In this document: in pieces, positions 1 through 5,830 of the stretch
Layout: the number at the start of each line of letters is the position of its first letter
Position numbering within the stretch: position 1 is the first letter of the stretch
Assembly (NCBI GenBank): GCA_013329085.1
Contig: DUKX01000209.1
Span: 1 to 7,553 of the forward strand
Source: Methanofastidiosum sp.
GTDB lineage: Archaea > Methanobacteriota_B > Thermococci > Methanofastidiosales > Methanofastidiosaceae
Direction of reading: 5' to 3'
Length of the DNA stretch: 7,553 bases
Translations under genes and position numbers: made by a program
Notes under the pieces: generated by a model
Told to the model about the DNA's origin: nothing
Database searches by the model: none
What the model saw: only the letters and a program-made list of their open reading frames with translations

Positions 1-37
1 AGGTTAATTATGTCCCACAGCCATTTTTTTCCATATC

Positions 38-46
38 TTTATATAT
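38..46 (+). promoter_or_regulatory. Upstream archaeal TATA box (P1)
   Basis: The sequence TTTATATAT is a good archaeal TATA box. A start site about 25 bp downstream, near 67, would leave a leader of roughly 30 nt before the small ORF at 98. That leader contains the ribosome binding site AAGGTGG at 85-91. Confidence 0.5.
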
Positions 47-97
47 GCGGAAAAGGCATAGTATTATTAACTATAACACAAATTAAGGTGGTTAAAT

Positions 98-154
98 ATG
101 AAAAAAATTAAGAGAATTTTGATTAACTTCGGTTCTAGTTCCACTATCGGTTAA
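98..154 (+). CDS. Possible 18-aa leader peptide
   Basis: The ORF encodes MKKIKRILINFGSSSTIG and ends at TAA (152-154). It has a strong Shine-Dalgarno match (AAGGTGG, 85-91) 6 nt before the ATG and a TATA box at a fitting distance (38-46). It lies in the same frame as the secreted-protein gene starting at 185, separated from it only by this stop and ten codons. It may be a regulatory leader peptide, or a relic of a longer gene. The peptide is too short for family recognition, so the call rests on the expression signals alone. Confidence 0.35.
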   Translation: MKKIKRILINFGSSSTIG

Positions 155-155
155 A

Positions 156-163
156 TTTATATA
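156..163 (+). promoter_or_regulatory. TATA box (P2) for the secreted LamG gene
   Basis: TTTATATA lies about 25 bp before the ATG at 185, the typical TATA-to-start-site distance in archaea. It therefore predicts a leaderless, or nearly leaderless, transcript for the DUF2341/LamG gene. It overlaps the left edge of an inverted repeat at 161-178. Confidence 0.6.
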
Positions 164-178
164 TTCAATAGTGAATAT
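161..178 (+). repeat. Inverted repeat, possible operator or hairpin
   Basis: ATATTCA-ATAG-TGAATAT is a perfect 7-bp dyad with a 4-nt loop. It lies between the P2 TATA box and the start codon at 185. In DNA it could be a repressor site overlapping the promoter. In RNA made from the upstream promoter it would form a weak hairpin covering the GTGA (171-174) that precedes the start codon. Both roles are inferred; the dyad itself is seen directly. Confidence 0.4.
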
Positions 179-184
179 TTTGCA

Positions 185-1699
185 ATGAGTACCTTATCAA
201 ATAGAAGTAGAGCCAAGAAATCATTTTTTATCCTACTAATTTTAACAATATTTAGTTTTACTTCACTCACTTTTTGCTTAGCAGATGACCCAGCTTGGTG
301 GAACAATGACTGGACTTATAGAGATAAGATAACTATAGCAAATGCCGGTTCTACCACTCTTACCAACTTCCCCGCTTACATAAATGTCCCTTATAGGGAA
401 GGCATGCAATCTGACTACAAAGATCTTAGATTTACAAATGCCGATGGCACTCTAATTTTGGATTATGAGATAGAAGCTTATGATTCGACAAAGGCCGACA
501 TTTGGGTTAGGATTCCTGAATTTCCAGTTCCCAGTGTTTCTATCTGGATGTATTATGGGAATAAAAATGCCACTTCAGGGCAGAATCCTGAGGGTGTATG
601 GGACAGTGATTATCTTATGGTCCAACATCTTGAAGAAACTTCAGGTACTTGCACCGATTCAACATCCAATCACAATGACGGGGCACCTCACTCGGTACAA
701 CAGAATATACTTGGAAAGATAGACGGTGCAGATGAATTTAAGTTAGATGGTAGCTATATTGGTTTTGGGAATAATCCAACTTTCAATACACCTTCTTTTG
801 TAACATTTGAATCATGGATTACTACAAATAATAATAACCTAACAACAAAAATAGTCCAGAAAGGTGATTGGGATGGGCATGGATTAGGGCAGGACAAATG
901 GAAAGGCTGGCAATCCCATATTACCCTACAAGACAAAGGTGCTAAATTAGATTGGGGAAAAGGAATGCCACAGGCAAATAGATGGTATTATCTTGTAATG
1001 ACCTATGATGGGTCAAAGATGATTTTTTATGTTGACGGTGAGAAAGTAGCAGAAACAGATATCTCTGGAAATTTGAAGATCACTAATAGAAATGTATTTA
1101 TAGGTGCCGACGGCACTTCACAAAAATTCTTCAAAGGGATCATAGATGAAGTTAGAATATCTAAGGTTGCAAGAAGTGCCGACTGGATAAAACAGACATA
1201 TTTTTTAATAAAGGACAATCCTGGAAACATTGGGTTTGTTTCAGAAAAAATTCCCGAAGCAGTAATAAAAAATATAACAACACCCAAATTGAAAGTAGTA
1301 ACAATCAGAGTGGGGGAGTTGATTCTAGCTGACAGTGACAGGAATACAGGTGAGGAACTAGCAATTTCAGGAGAGCACATTACTAAGGCGGTATACAAGG
1401 GAAATGAAGTAAGCGCCGTTAGATTCTCAAAAGGTACACACGAAGTAACTCTAAAAGTTTCTAACTTTGGAATGTTAACCCAACGAGATGTGAACATGAG
1501 GGTCGAAGGTCTGCCGGAAGGTGCATCAGCAGTATTCACACCTGAAAATCAAATAATAAGGACAAAAGAAACAGTATCCTTCAATGCAAGATGCATAATC
1601 GGCTCTGATGTTCCCGATGGTGTTTATAAATATCAATTGATACTTTACAACCAATTAGGTGTTTTAGGCCAGAGAGAAATATATCTATTTGTAGAATAG
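185..1699 (+). CDS. Secreted DUF2341/LamG-domain protein
   Basis: This is an exported 504-aa protein. Residues 10-34 form a signal peptide (Lys-Lys, then a hydrophobic core, cleavage probably near CLA-DD). A DUF2341-type domain spans about residues 39-125, with the hallmarks WWNNDWTYRDKITI, DLRFTNADG and WMYYGN. A LamG/concanavalin-like domain spans about 142-338 and ends in the typical GIIDEVRISKVARSADWI. The C-terminal 130 residues are strand-rich and look like an Ig-like (CARDB/NEW3-type) domain. The combination is common in archaeal and bacterial surface proteins that bind glycans or other macromolecules; the ligand here is unknown. There is no C-terminal membrane anchor or sorting motif, so it is probably released or held by surface interactions. 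The start at 185 fits a leaderless promoter (TATA 156-163). It is followed by a secreted rhodanese gene that has its own promoter. Confidence 0.85.
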   Translation: MSTLSNRSRAKKSFFILLILTIFSFTSLTFCLADDPAWWNNDWTYRDKITIANAGSTTLTNFPAYINVPYREGMQSDYKDLRFTNADGTLILDYEIEAYDSTKADIWVRIPEFPVPSVSIWMYYGNKNATSGQNPEGVWDSDYLMVQHLEETSGTCTDSTSNHNDGAPHSVQQNILGKIDGADEFKLDGSYIGFGNNPTFNTPSFVTFESWITTNNNNLTTKIVQKGDWDGHGLGQDKWKGWQSHITLQDKGAKLDWGKGMPQANRWYYLVMTYDGSKMIFYVDGEKVAETDISGNLKITNRNVFIGADGTSQKFFKGIIDEVRISKVARSADWIKQTYFLIKDNPGNIGFVSEKIPEAVIKNITTPKLKVVTIRVGELILADSDRNTGEELAISGEHITKAVYKGNEVSAVRFSKGTHEVTLKVSNFGMLTQRDVNMRVEGLPEGASAVFTPENQIIRTKETVSFNARCIIGSDVPDGVYKYQLILYNQLGVLGQREIYLFVE

Positions 1700-1761
1700 A
1701 TACCCACAATAACTAACATCCACCCACATAAAGAAAACTATATTCTTAATAACAGAAACTC

Positions 1762-1768
1762 TTATATT
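1762..1768 (+). promoter_or_regulatory. TATA box for the rhodanese gene
   Basis: TTATATT, preceded by a purine-rich AGAAAC stretch that could act as BRE, lies about 33 bp before the ATG at 1798. It predicts a very short leader. Because it overlaps the in-frame TTG at 1768, it argues against that codon as the translation start. Confidence 0.45.
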
Positions 1769-1797
1769 TGATTTTCAAAATTACCTTCTGTGATAAA

Positions 1798-2559
1798 ATG
1801 AGAAGGAAAACAGTTTCTATACTACTTTTATTGGCGCTATCTCTAAGTTTTGTGCCCGGGGTAATAGCCCAGGGAAACGTTGCAGTCGTTGCAAACAGCA
1901 TTGACATTGGAATGAATCCTGACCTTATTTCTTTACTTAGAAAGAATAACCTTATGGTCGATTATTTTGGGGTCAAAGACTCAGGTTACGCTGCATATGA
2001 CTACATAATAATACTTGGTGGCCCTGATTCAGAAGAGCATACGGGTGATCTATCCAAAAGGATACTTTCTGAAAATGACCAGAACACACTTAGAAATGGC
2101 GACTATAAGCTGTTCTACGAGACAAGTGATTTCTTTAAGATGAAGCAAAAGGGGTTCGTCCTTGCAGGCTCAGATAGGGACTTTACAAAGGTAGCAGTTG
2201 ACCAATATGCATCCCAAGTCATCTCTAAAATAACAAACCAACCTATCGCAGCGGCAACTTACAAAACTTTGACCGCATCTCAGCTAAAGCAGTTGATCGA
2301 TAGTAAAGAAGATATTTATCTAATTGATGTCAGAACAGAAGAGCAGTTTGCTGAAAGCCACATAGAGGGTGCTGTTAACATCCCTTACAATAAGCTTGGT
2401 GTACAGATAACGCAGATACCAAAGGACAAAAAAGTTGTTTTATACTGTAATACCGGTCAGAAATCCGTCAGTGGCGCACAGTTCTTAGTCGATAGAAACA
2501 TTAGCAATGTTTATGCAGTAACAGATGGCTACTCAGTTTACTATAATCTTGCCAAATAA
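1798..2559 (+). CDS. Secreted rhodanese-domain protein with Rossmann-like N-domain
   Basis: The 253-aa product has a signal peptide (residues 1-24, MRRK followed by a hydrophobic core, cleavage after VIA). Residues 26-145 look like an alpha/beta module with the motifs DYIIILGGPDS and FVLAGSDRDFTKVAV. Such modules occur in archaeal S-layer and cell-wall-binding-like proteins; this is a family resemblance only. Residues 158-253 are a rhodanese domain: LIDVRTEEQF, then HIEGAVNIP, and the active-site loop CNTGQKS with the catalytic cysteine at residue 217. Rhodaneses transfer sulfane sulfur through a cysteine persulfide. Secretion suggests a role in extracellular sulfur handling or redox chemistry. 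The ATG at 1798 is chosen because the in-frame TTG at 1768 would add ten residues before the signal peptide and lies in the TATA box. It converges on the L10e gene across an AT-rich spacer. Confidence 0.85.
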   Translation: MRRKTVSILLLLALSLSFVPGVIAQGNVAVVANSIDIGMNPDLISLLRKNNLMVDYFGVKDSGYAAYDYIIILGGPDSEEHTGDLSKRILSENDQNTLRNGDYKLFYETSDFFKMKQKGFVLAGSDRDFTKVAVDQYASQVISKITNQPIAAATYKTLTASQLKQLIDSKEDIYLIDVRTEEQFAESHIEGAVNIPYNKLGVQITQIPKDKKVVLYCNTGQKSVSGAQFLVDRNISNVYAVTDGYSVYYNLAK

Positions 2560-2562
2560 TAA

Positions 2563-2607
2563 TAAATTTATTTTTAAAATTTTTAATTAAAAAAGTATTA
2601 AAAAATA
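2563..2607. terminator. Convergent T-rich terminator region
   Basis: This short AT-rich spacer has T-runs on both strands: TTTATTTTTAAAATTTTT on the plus strand after the rhodanese gene, and the complements of AAAAAA at 2590-2595 and 2601-2605 on the minus strand after the L10e gene. Oligo-T tracts without a strong hairpin are the normal archaeal termination signal, so the region probably serves both converging genes. Confidence 0.55.
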
Positions 2608-3117
2608 TTAGTTTCTTTCTTGGACATCTATTTTTACGGTAGTTGGGAGTTTCATAGCTGCTTTTCTCATGGCAATTCTTGCTTCTTCAATTCCATCTTT
2701 TTCTACCCAGATAGACATTATTCTCTGTCCTCTGTCAATTCTTGCAGCTGAACCTATAGGTTTTCCAAAGGAAAGCCTCATTCCGTTACCGTATCTGTCG
2801 GCCTTTTTCCCGGAAGCCATTGCGTTTTCTCTAATAATCTGGAAAGGTATAGTTCTTATCTTGTAGTGAAAACCTGTTTTTCCAAGTACTTTCATAAGAT
2901 ATCTGTTAGCAGCAATTCTTGATGCTTCCATAGCATTTGTCCTTATCTGGCAAGCATTCTTACTTTCCATGTAGACTTCGTAAGGAAACTTCTTTCCAAG
3001 CTCCCCCATATCAAAGTGGACTACCTTAATCCCAGGAACTGCCCTTACATATTCTCTTCTCGTATAATTCGGCCTATTTACCATTCTGTCAATTCTTGAT
3101 GGTCTAAGTCCTGCCAT
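2608..3117 (-). CDS. rpl10e: 50S ribosomal protein L10e (uL16 family)
   Basis: The 169-aa product matches archaeal/eukaryotic L10e, the counterpart of bacterial L16. It belongs to the large subunit near the peptidyl-transferase centre and the A-site tRNA elbow. Recognisable segments are MAGLRPSRIDRMVNRPNYTR at the N-terminus, the ACQIRTNAMEASRIAANRYL segment, FHYKIRTIPFQIIRENAMA, and GKPIGSAARIDRGQRIMSI near the C-terminus. The length is normal for the family (about 170 aa). The ATG at 3117 is preferred over an in-frame GTG at 3126, because that GTG is part of the ribosome binding site AAGGTGAT (3129-3122). The gene has its own TATA box at 3168-3159. Upstream of that box, on the distal side, an inserted element (3182-6067) now separates it from the divergent PurM-like gene. 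Confidence 0.95.
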   Translation of the reverse strand: MAGLRPSRIDRMVNRPNYTRREYVRAVPGIKVVHFDMGELGKKFPYEVYMESKNACQIRTNAMEASRIAANRYLMKVLGKTGFHYKIRTIPFQIIRENAMASGKKADRYGNGMRLSFGKPIGSAARIDRGQRIMSIWVEKDGIEEARIAMRKAAMKLPTTVKIDVQERN

Positions 3118-3158
3118 AATAATCACCTTAATGACTGTAGAGCACCTTTCCTAACGCA

Positions 3159-3168
3159 CTTTATAAGG
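3159..3168 (-). promoter_or_regulatory. TATA box of the L10e gene
   Basis: Read on the minus strand the box is CCTTATAAAG, preceded by the purine-rich GAAAG as a BRE-like element. It predicts a start site near 3138 and a 20-nt leader carrying the AAGGTGAT ribosome binding site. The inserted element's direct repeat begins only 5 bp upstream of the box. Confidence 0.65.
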
Positions 3169-3172
3169 CTTT

Positions 3173-3181
3173 CTAAGTGGT
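3173..3181 (+). repeat. Left target-site duplication
   Basis: CTAAGTGGT directly abuts the left inverted repeat. An identical copy in the same orientation abuts the right inverted repeat at 6068-6076. A direct repeat of this kind outside paired inverted repeats is the usual scar of cut-and-paste or replicative transposition. Confidence 0.85.
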
Positions 3182-3204
3182 GATACTGTTAAGTTAAGTA
3201 ATAT
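3182..3204 (+). repeat. Left terminal inverted repeat
   Basis: This end begins GATACTGTTAAGTTAAGT (3182-3199) and matches the reverse complement of 6045-6067 at 22 of 23 positions. The single mismatch is at 3200 (A, where the other end has G). The end contains a tandem TTAAG doublet. Confidence 0.85.
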
Positions 3205-3253
3205 ACAAATGTCCTCTAGGATTAATTTTTTAAATCAAATCTTAACTTTCAAT

Positions 3254-3270
3254 GTCTAATATAGTTAGAC
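3254..3270 (+). promoter_or_regulatory. Dyad upstream of the cargo promoter, candidate operator
   Basis: GTCTAA-TATAG-TTAGAC is a perfect 6-bp dyad. It ends 16 bp before the cargo operon's TATA box. Its right half, TATAGTTAGAC, resembles TATAGTCAAAC at 3311-3321 (9 of 11), suggesting that the same protein binds both. Autorepression by the antitoxin is typical of toxin-antitoxin operons and is inferred here. Confidence 0.4.
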
Positions 3271-3286
3271 TATCCACCGAAAAAGG

Positions 3287-3293
3287 TTTATAC
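3287..3293 (+). promoter_or_regulatory. TATA box of the cargo operon
   Basis: TTTATAC follows the BRE-like CGAAAAAGG. The predicted start site is near 3315, giving a leader of about 15 nt before the ATG at 3330. The box lies between two dyads (3254-3270 and 3295-3322). Confidence 0.5.
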
Positions 3294-3294
3294 T

Positions 3295-3322
3295 AGTTTA
3301 ACATAATAATTATAGTCAAACT
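3295..3322 (+). promoter_or_regulatory. Dyad over the predicted start site, candidate operator
   Basis: AGTTTAAC (3295-3302) pairs with GTCAAACT (3315-3322) with one mismatch across a 12-nt spacer. The pair brackets the region between the TATA box and the ATG, where a bound repressor would block initiation. Confidence 0.35.
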
Positions 3323-3329
3323 GATACCC

Positions 3330-3929
3330 ATGGAATTCAAAGATAAAGTAATTAAGGAAATAGAAAGAGATGTTATAAAAAAATATCTTATTATTTTATT
3401 AGGCCTACTTAATAATGAACCTATATCAGGTAAAACTCGTTTGATGAAAGAACTTTTTTTCATTTCAAAAAATATACCTTTACTAGAAGAAGAAACCGAA
3501 TTTGAAAAAGATAATTATGGTCCAAATAGTGATAACATTAGCATTAGTTTGGAAGATTTGGAAGTGCTTGGTCTCATAGTAAACCCAAATAATAATTATC
3601 AATTAACTAAAATAGGAAAAGAAATATTTCATTTAGTTATTCCTACCATAACTAACGAAGAACTTAAAATTATTGAAAATATGAAAGACTTATTCTATAA
3701 TCTTACTAATGATGAAGTCCTTGGATTAGTTTATTCAACTTATCCCGAAATGACTGAAGTTTCACTCGTTAAAGAAAGAATTAATCAAAAAAAGATAGAC
3801 ATTGCAATTAGTCTCCTAAAAAAAGGCAAAGTAAGTATGAGCAAGGCTTCAGAAATATCTGGCTTAACTTTTTCATCATTTTATAAAATTCTCAAAGAGA
3901 AGGGCGTCAAAGTGGAGATTGAAATATAA
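3330..3929 (+). CDS. Antitoxin-like regulator: Panacea/YwgA-like plus UPF0175-like
   Basis: The 199-aa protein appears to have two parts. Residues 16-145 follow the pattern of Panacea (DUF4065)/YwgA-type winged-helix proteins: ISGKTRLMKELFFI, then FEKDNYGPNSDNI, LEDLEVLGLI and YQLTKIGKE. Residues 150-199 follow the UPF0175 pattern: AISLLKKGKVSMSKASEISG, then LTFSSFYKILKEKGVKVE, a small helix-turn-helix. UPF0175 proteins are usual partners of DUF3368 PIN nucleases in archaea, and exactly such a gene follows, its ATG overlapping this stop codon (TAATG). The likely role is therefore to neutralise the PIN protein and repress the operon through the promoter dyads. The UPF0175-like tail is the firmer assignment. 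The N-terminal one rests on pattern similarity. The Shine-Dalgarno sequence is weak, in line with a short leader. Confidence 0.65.
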   Translation: MEFKDKVIKEIERDVIKKYLIILLGLLNNEPISGKTRLMKELFFISKNIPLLEEETEFEKDNYGPNSDNISISLEDLEVLGLIVNPNNNYQLTKIGKEIFHLVIPTITNEELKIIENMKDLFYNLTNDEVLGLVYSTYPEMTEVSLVKERINQKKIDIAISLLKKGKVSMSKASEISGLTFSSFYKILKEKGVKVEIEI

Positions 3930-4438
3930 TGAAAATATTAGACTCTTCAGTATTTATCTTGTTTTTAAATGAAATTGAGGGTCTAGATTATTTTAAAATG
4001 TTACGCGATTCTGGTGAATCTCTTTTTATACCTTCATCAGTTTATACCGAATTAAAAGATAGTGAAATAGTCTCTACTATTGATATGCTCATAACGGAAA
4101 AAATAATATTTGAGATAGATTCTATAGATGAGGGCTATAAAGAATTTTTAAGGCATAGACACCCATCTCTAGGAAATGGTGAGTTAAATGTCCTTACTGT
4201 TACCCACCAATTGACAAAAGACAATAATTCAATCCAATGTGGAATAGATGATAAACTTGCTCGAAAAATTGCCAAAGAATTAGGTTTTAACTTGACCGGT
4301 GCTATAGGTCTTTTAAAAATATTAAAAGATCAAAAACTTTTAAGTAGTAATGAATTAAAAAATGTTGTAGAAACTATTACGAAATCATCTTTTCGTATAG
4401 ATACATCTATCTTAAGGAAGGAGTTATTAGATGAGTAA
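3929..4438 (+). CDS. PIN-domain nuclease, DUF3368 type (probable toxin)
   Basis: The 169-aa protein is a PIN-fold ribonuclease, the catalytic type of VapC-like toxins. The acidic metal-binding residues can be seen: D5 in ILDSSVFI, E41 in IPSSVYTEL, E85 in LGNGELNVL, and D107/D108 in CGIDDKLARKIAKELG. The stretch from IDDKLARKIA to LTGAIGLLKILKDQKLLS is characteristic of DUF3368 proteins (usually 150-170 aa). No catalytic position appears lost, so it should be active. It begins at the ATG overlapping the preceding stop by 1 nt and ends 8 nt into the next gene, so the three genes are translationally coupled. The partner order, UPF0175-like then PIN, is standard for this toxin-antitoxin family. 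The RNA target cannot be read from the sequence. Confidence 0.8.
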   Translation: MKILDSSVFILFLNEIEGLDYFKMLRDSGESLFIPSSVYTELKDSEIVSTIDMLITEKIIFEIDSIDEGYKEFLRHRHPSLGNGELNVLTVTHQLTKDNNSIQCGIDDKLARKIAKELGFNLTGAIGLLKILKDQKLLSSNELKNVVETITKSSFRIDTSILRKELLDE

Positions 4439-5624
4439 GTTAAAAATTTCCCATGTTGAAATTGCTGATGATTTGTTATTAAAAAAATCATGTGTTAAGA
4501 TAGGAGACAAGAAAATTGAAACACCTATTAAAGCCATAGACCTAACTAAAAGAAGGCCCGATTTACCTATCACTGACCAAGTGAAAGGATTAAATGAAAT
4601 ATGTAAAGTATTCAATGAAAAAAATTTAAATGAGTACCTAACAGGAGCTCGTAATGAAACTATCTTAAACAATGAAATGGAAAGAACAAAAAATAAAGCG
4701 GGAGAAAACGAAATAAATGTAAATTTTGTTTTTTATGAAGGACTAAGATACCCAAATGAAAAAGGAATTAATTTTCTAATGGATGTTGCCTATGAATATT
4801 CTGATATAACCCCTCTTCCAATATTGCCAAAATTATCCAAAAAAATTAAAGAGAATCAGAATTTCCAAAGCGAATTCGAGGATTATAAAATATTCATGCA
4901 AAAATGTATAGACTCTGTTAATCGTTTAAACAATCAAGACATAATGGGAATTATTCCCGAGTCAATTACTTCTTCTTTCATTCCGGAGCTGATAGATTTT
5001 TATCATAATAATAACATTACTTCTTTTGTATATGATTTTGGTGGTAAAGTATCTACAGGGATGAGAACAAAAATTAGAGAATTAATGATATCATTAAATG
5101 AATTGGATATATTAGAAAATTCATTCCTATATTCAATTAATGCCAATAATGGAAAAATGCTACACGATGTCCCTGTTGTTAGGGCAAAAGATGTTCTCAC
5201 TTATGGATTCGGTTTCAGTGCTTTAGGAGATCAACATATAAGAAAATTTTTGCCAGAAGATTTAAGAAAAATCTTATTGGAAAAAGAAAAAAAACGCATA
5301 GCCAATTCCGAAAATCCACAAGTTACATTGTTTAATACAAATGACTATGGTTATTATAAAACTTCAGATATTTCAGTCTTAGATGATATTTACTCTCATG
5401 GGGACACTAAAATACCCATTAAATATCTAAAAAAGAAAAGCGTTACGTTTAAACCTGCCCAAAGTTTGTTTAATAGTGAAAGGATAGGAATTGAAGCAAT
5501 AAAATATAGACAAATCATTAAAGACCAATCTTCAAATACTTATGATTATTTTAAACCAAAAAAATATATTGAAGAAAACGATTTAAAAAAACTATTGAAA
5601 TTTAGAAAAGATATAAGAATTTAA
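4431..5624 (+). CDS. Unassigned 397-aa protein, possibly TIM-barrel/TGT-like
   Basis: I do not recognise this protein with certainty. It overlaps the PIN gene by 8 bp and has a good ribosome binding site (AAGGAG, 4418-4423, 7 nt before the ATG), so it belongs to the same operon. There is no signal peptide or membrane segment. Hydrophobic strands alternate with helices: VNFVFYEGLRYP (97-108), DITPLPILPKL (125-135), IMGIIPES (171-178), ITSFVYDFGGK (196-206), SFLYSINANNGK (231-242), DVLTYGFGFSALGDQH (254-269). This suggests a TIM-barrel core. The N-terminal VKIGDKKIETPI (22-33) and the order GIIPES, then DFGG, recall tRNA-guanine transglycosylase/DpdA-type base-exchange enzymes. That is a weak, motif-level resemblance without a confirmed catalytic aspartate. 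The C-terminal 120 residues are Lys/Asn-rich and may bind nucleic acid. Confidence 0.6.
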   Translation: MSKLKISHVEIADDLLLKKSCVKIGDKKIETPIKAIDLTKRRPDLPITDQVKGLNEICKVFNEKNLNEYLTGARNETILNNEMERTKNKAGENEINVNFVFYEGLRYPNEKGINFLMDVAYEYSDITPLPILPKLSKKIKENQNFQSEFEDYKIFMQKCIDSVNRLNNQDIMGIIPESITSSFIPELIDFYHNNNITSFVYDFGGKVSTGMRTKIRELMISLNELDILENSFLYSINANNGKMLHDVPVVRAKDVLTYGFGFSALGDQHIRKFLPEDLRKILLEKEKKRIANSENPQVTLFNTNDYGYYKTSDISVLDDIYSHGDTKIPIKYLKKKSVTFKPAQSLFNSERIGIEAIKYRQIIKDQSSNTYDYFKPKKYIEENDLKKLLKFRKDIRI

Positions 5625-5787
5625 TCCATTCTTTTAAGCTTCTTTCTTCCTCTAATCGTTGTTTTAGCATTTCTTCCCATTCATCACTATCGATTAAGAC
5701 TTTATCTTCTAGTAAATCGACCAATGCACTCATCATGTCATCTAGAATGTCAATCTTTCGTTCTATATCAGTTCTTTTATCAGTTAT
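5602..5787 (-). CDS. Small acidic coiled-coil protein, probable ATA start
   Basis: The frame encodes up to 61 aa with a coding-like, helical, charged sequence: ITDKRTDIERKIDILDD, then MMSALVDLLEDKVLIDSDEW and EEMLKQRLEEERSLKEW. A strong ribosome binding site, AAGGTGAG (5800-5793), stands 6 nt before an ATA codon at 5787. No ATG, GTG or TTG lies in this frame until the ATG pair at 5736 and 5733. Either ATA is used as a rare start, a start codon has mutated, or translation begins at 5736 (44 aa). A TATA box at 5850-5841 fits the longer version. Its 3' end overlaps the converging 397-aa gene by 23 bp. The family is not recognised; the size and charge would fit a small regulatory or antitoxin-like protein. 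Confidence 0.5.
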   Translation of the reverse strand: MTDKRTDIERKIDILDDMMSALVDLLEDKVLIDSDEWEEMLKQRLEEERSLKEWIKFLYLF

Positions 5788-5830
5788 TCTGTCTCACCTT
5801 TGAGCTTTTGAAATATCCCTGCTCTGATAG

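Noticed and set aside
266..284. Lipoprotein signal (LTFC) in the secreted LamG protein
   Set aside because: The residue before the cysteine is phenylalanine, where lipoboxes need a small residue, so ordinary signal-peptide cleavage is more likely.
1027..1539. A 170-codon open frame on the minus strand inside the LamG gene
   Set aside because: It is antisense to a gene with clear domains, has no promoter or ribosome binding site of note, and its translation resembles no protein family.
98..1699. The leader ORF and LamG gene as one gene with a readthrough or erroneous stop at 152-154
   Set aside because: The signal peptide would become internal, and an independent promoter with leaderless spacing precedes the ATG at 185.
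1768..1797. TTG start extending the rhodanese protein by ten residues
   Set aside because: The codon lies within the TATA box, and the extension would place extra residues ahead of a typical signal peptide.
2576..2591. A 16-bp sequence AAAATTTTTAATTAAA shared with 5987-6002
   Set aside because: It is pure A/T inside two terminator regions of an AT-rich genome, so chance or common terminator composition explains it.
3118..3126. GTG start extending L10e by three residues
   Set aside because: The GTG is part of the Shine-Dalgarno sequence, and L10e proteins begin at the MAGLRP or MA-type start.
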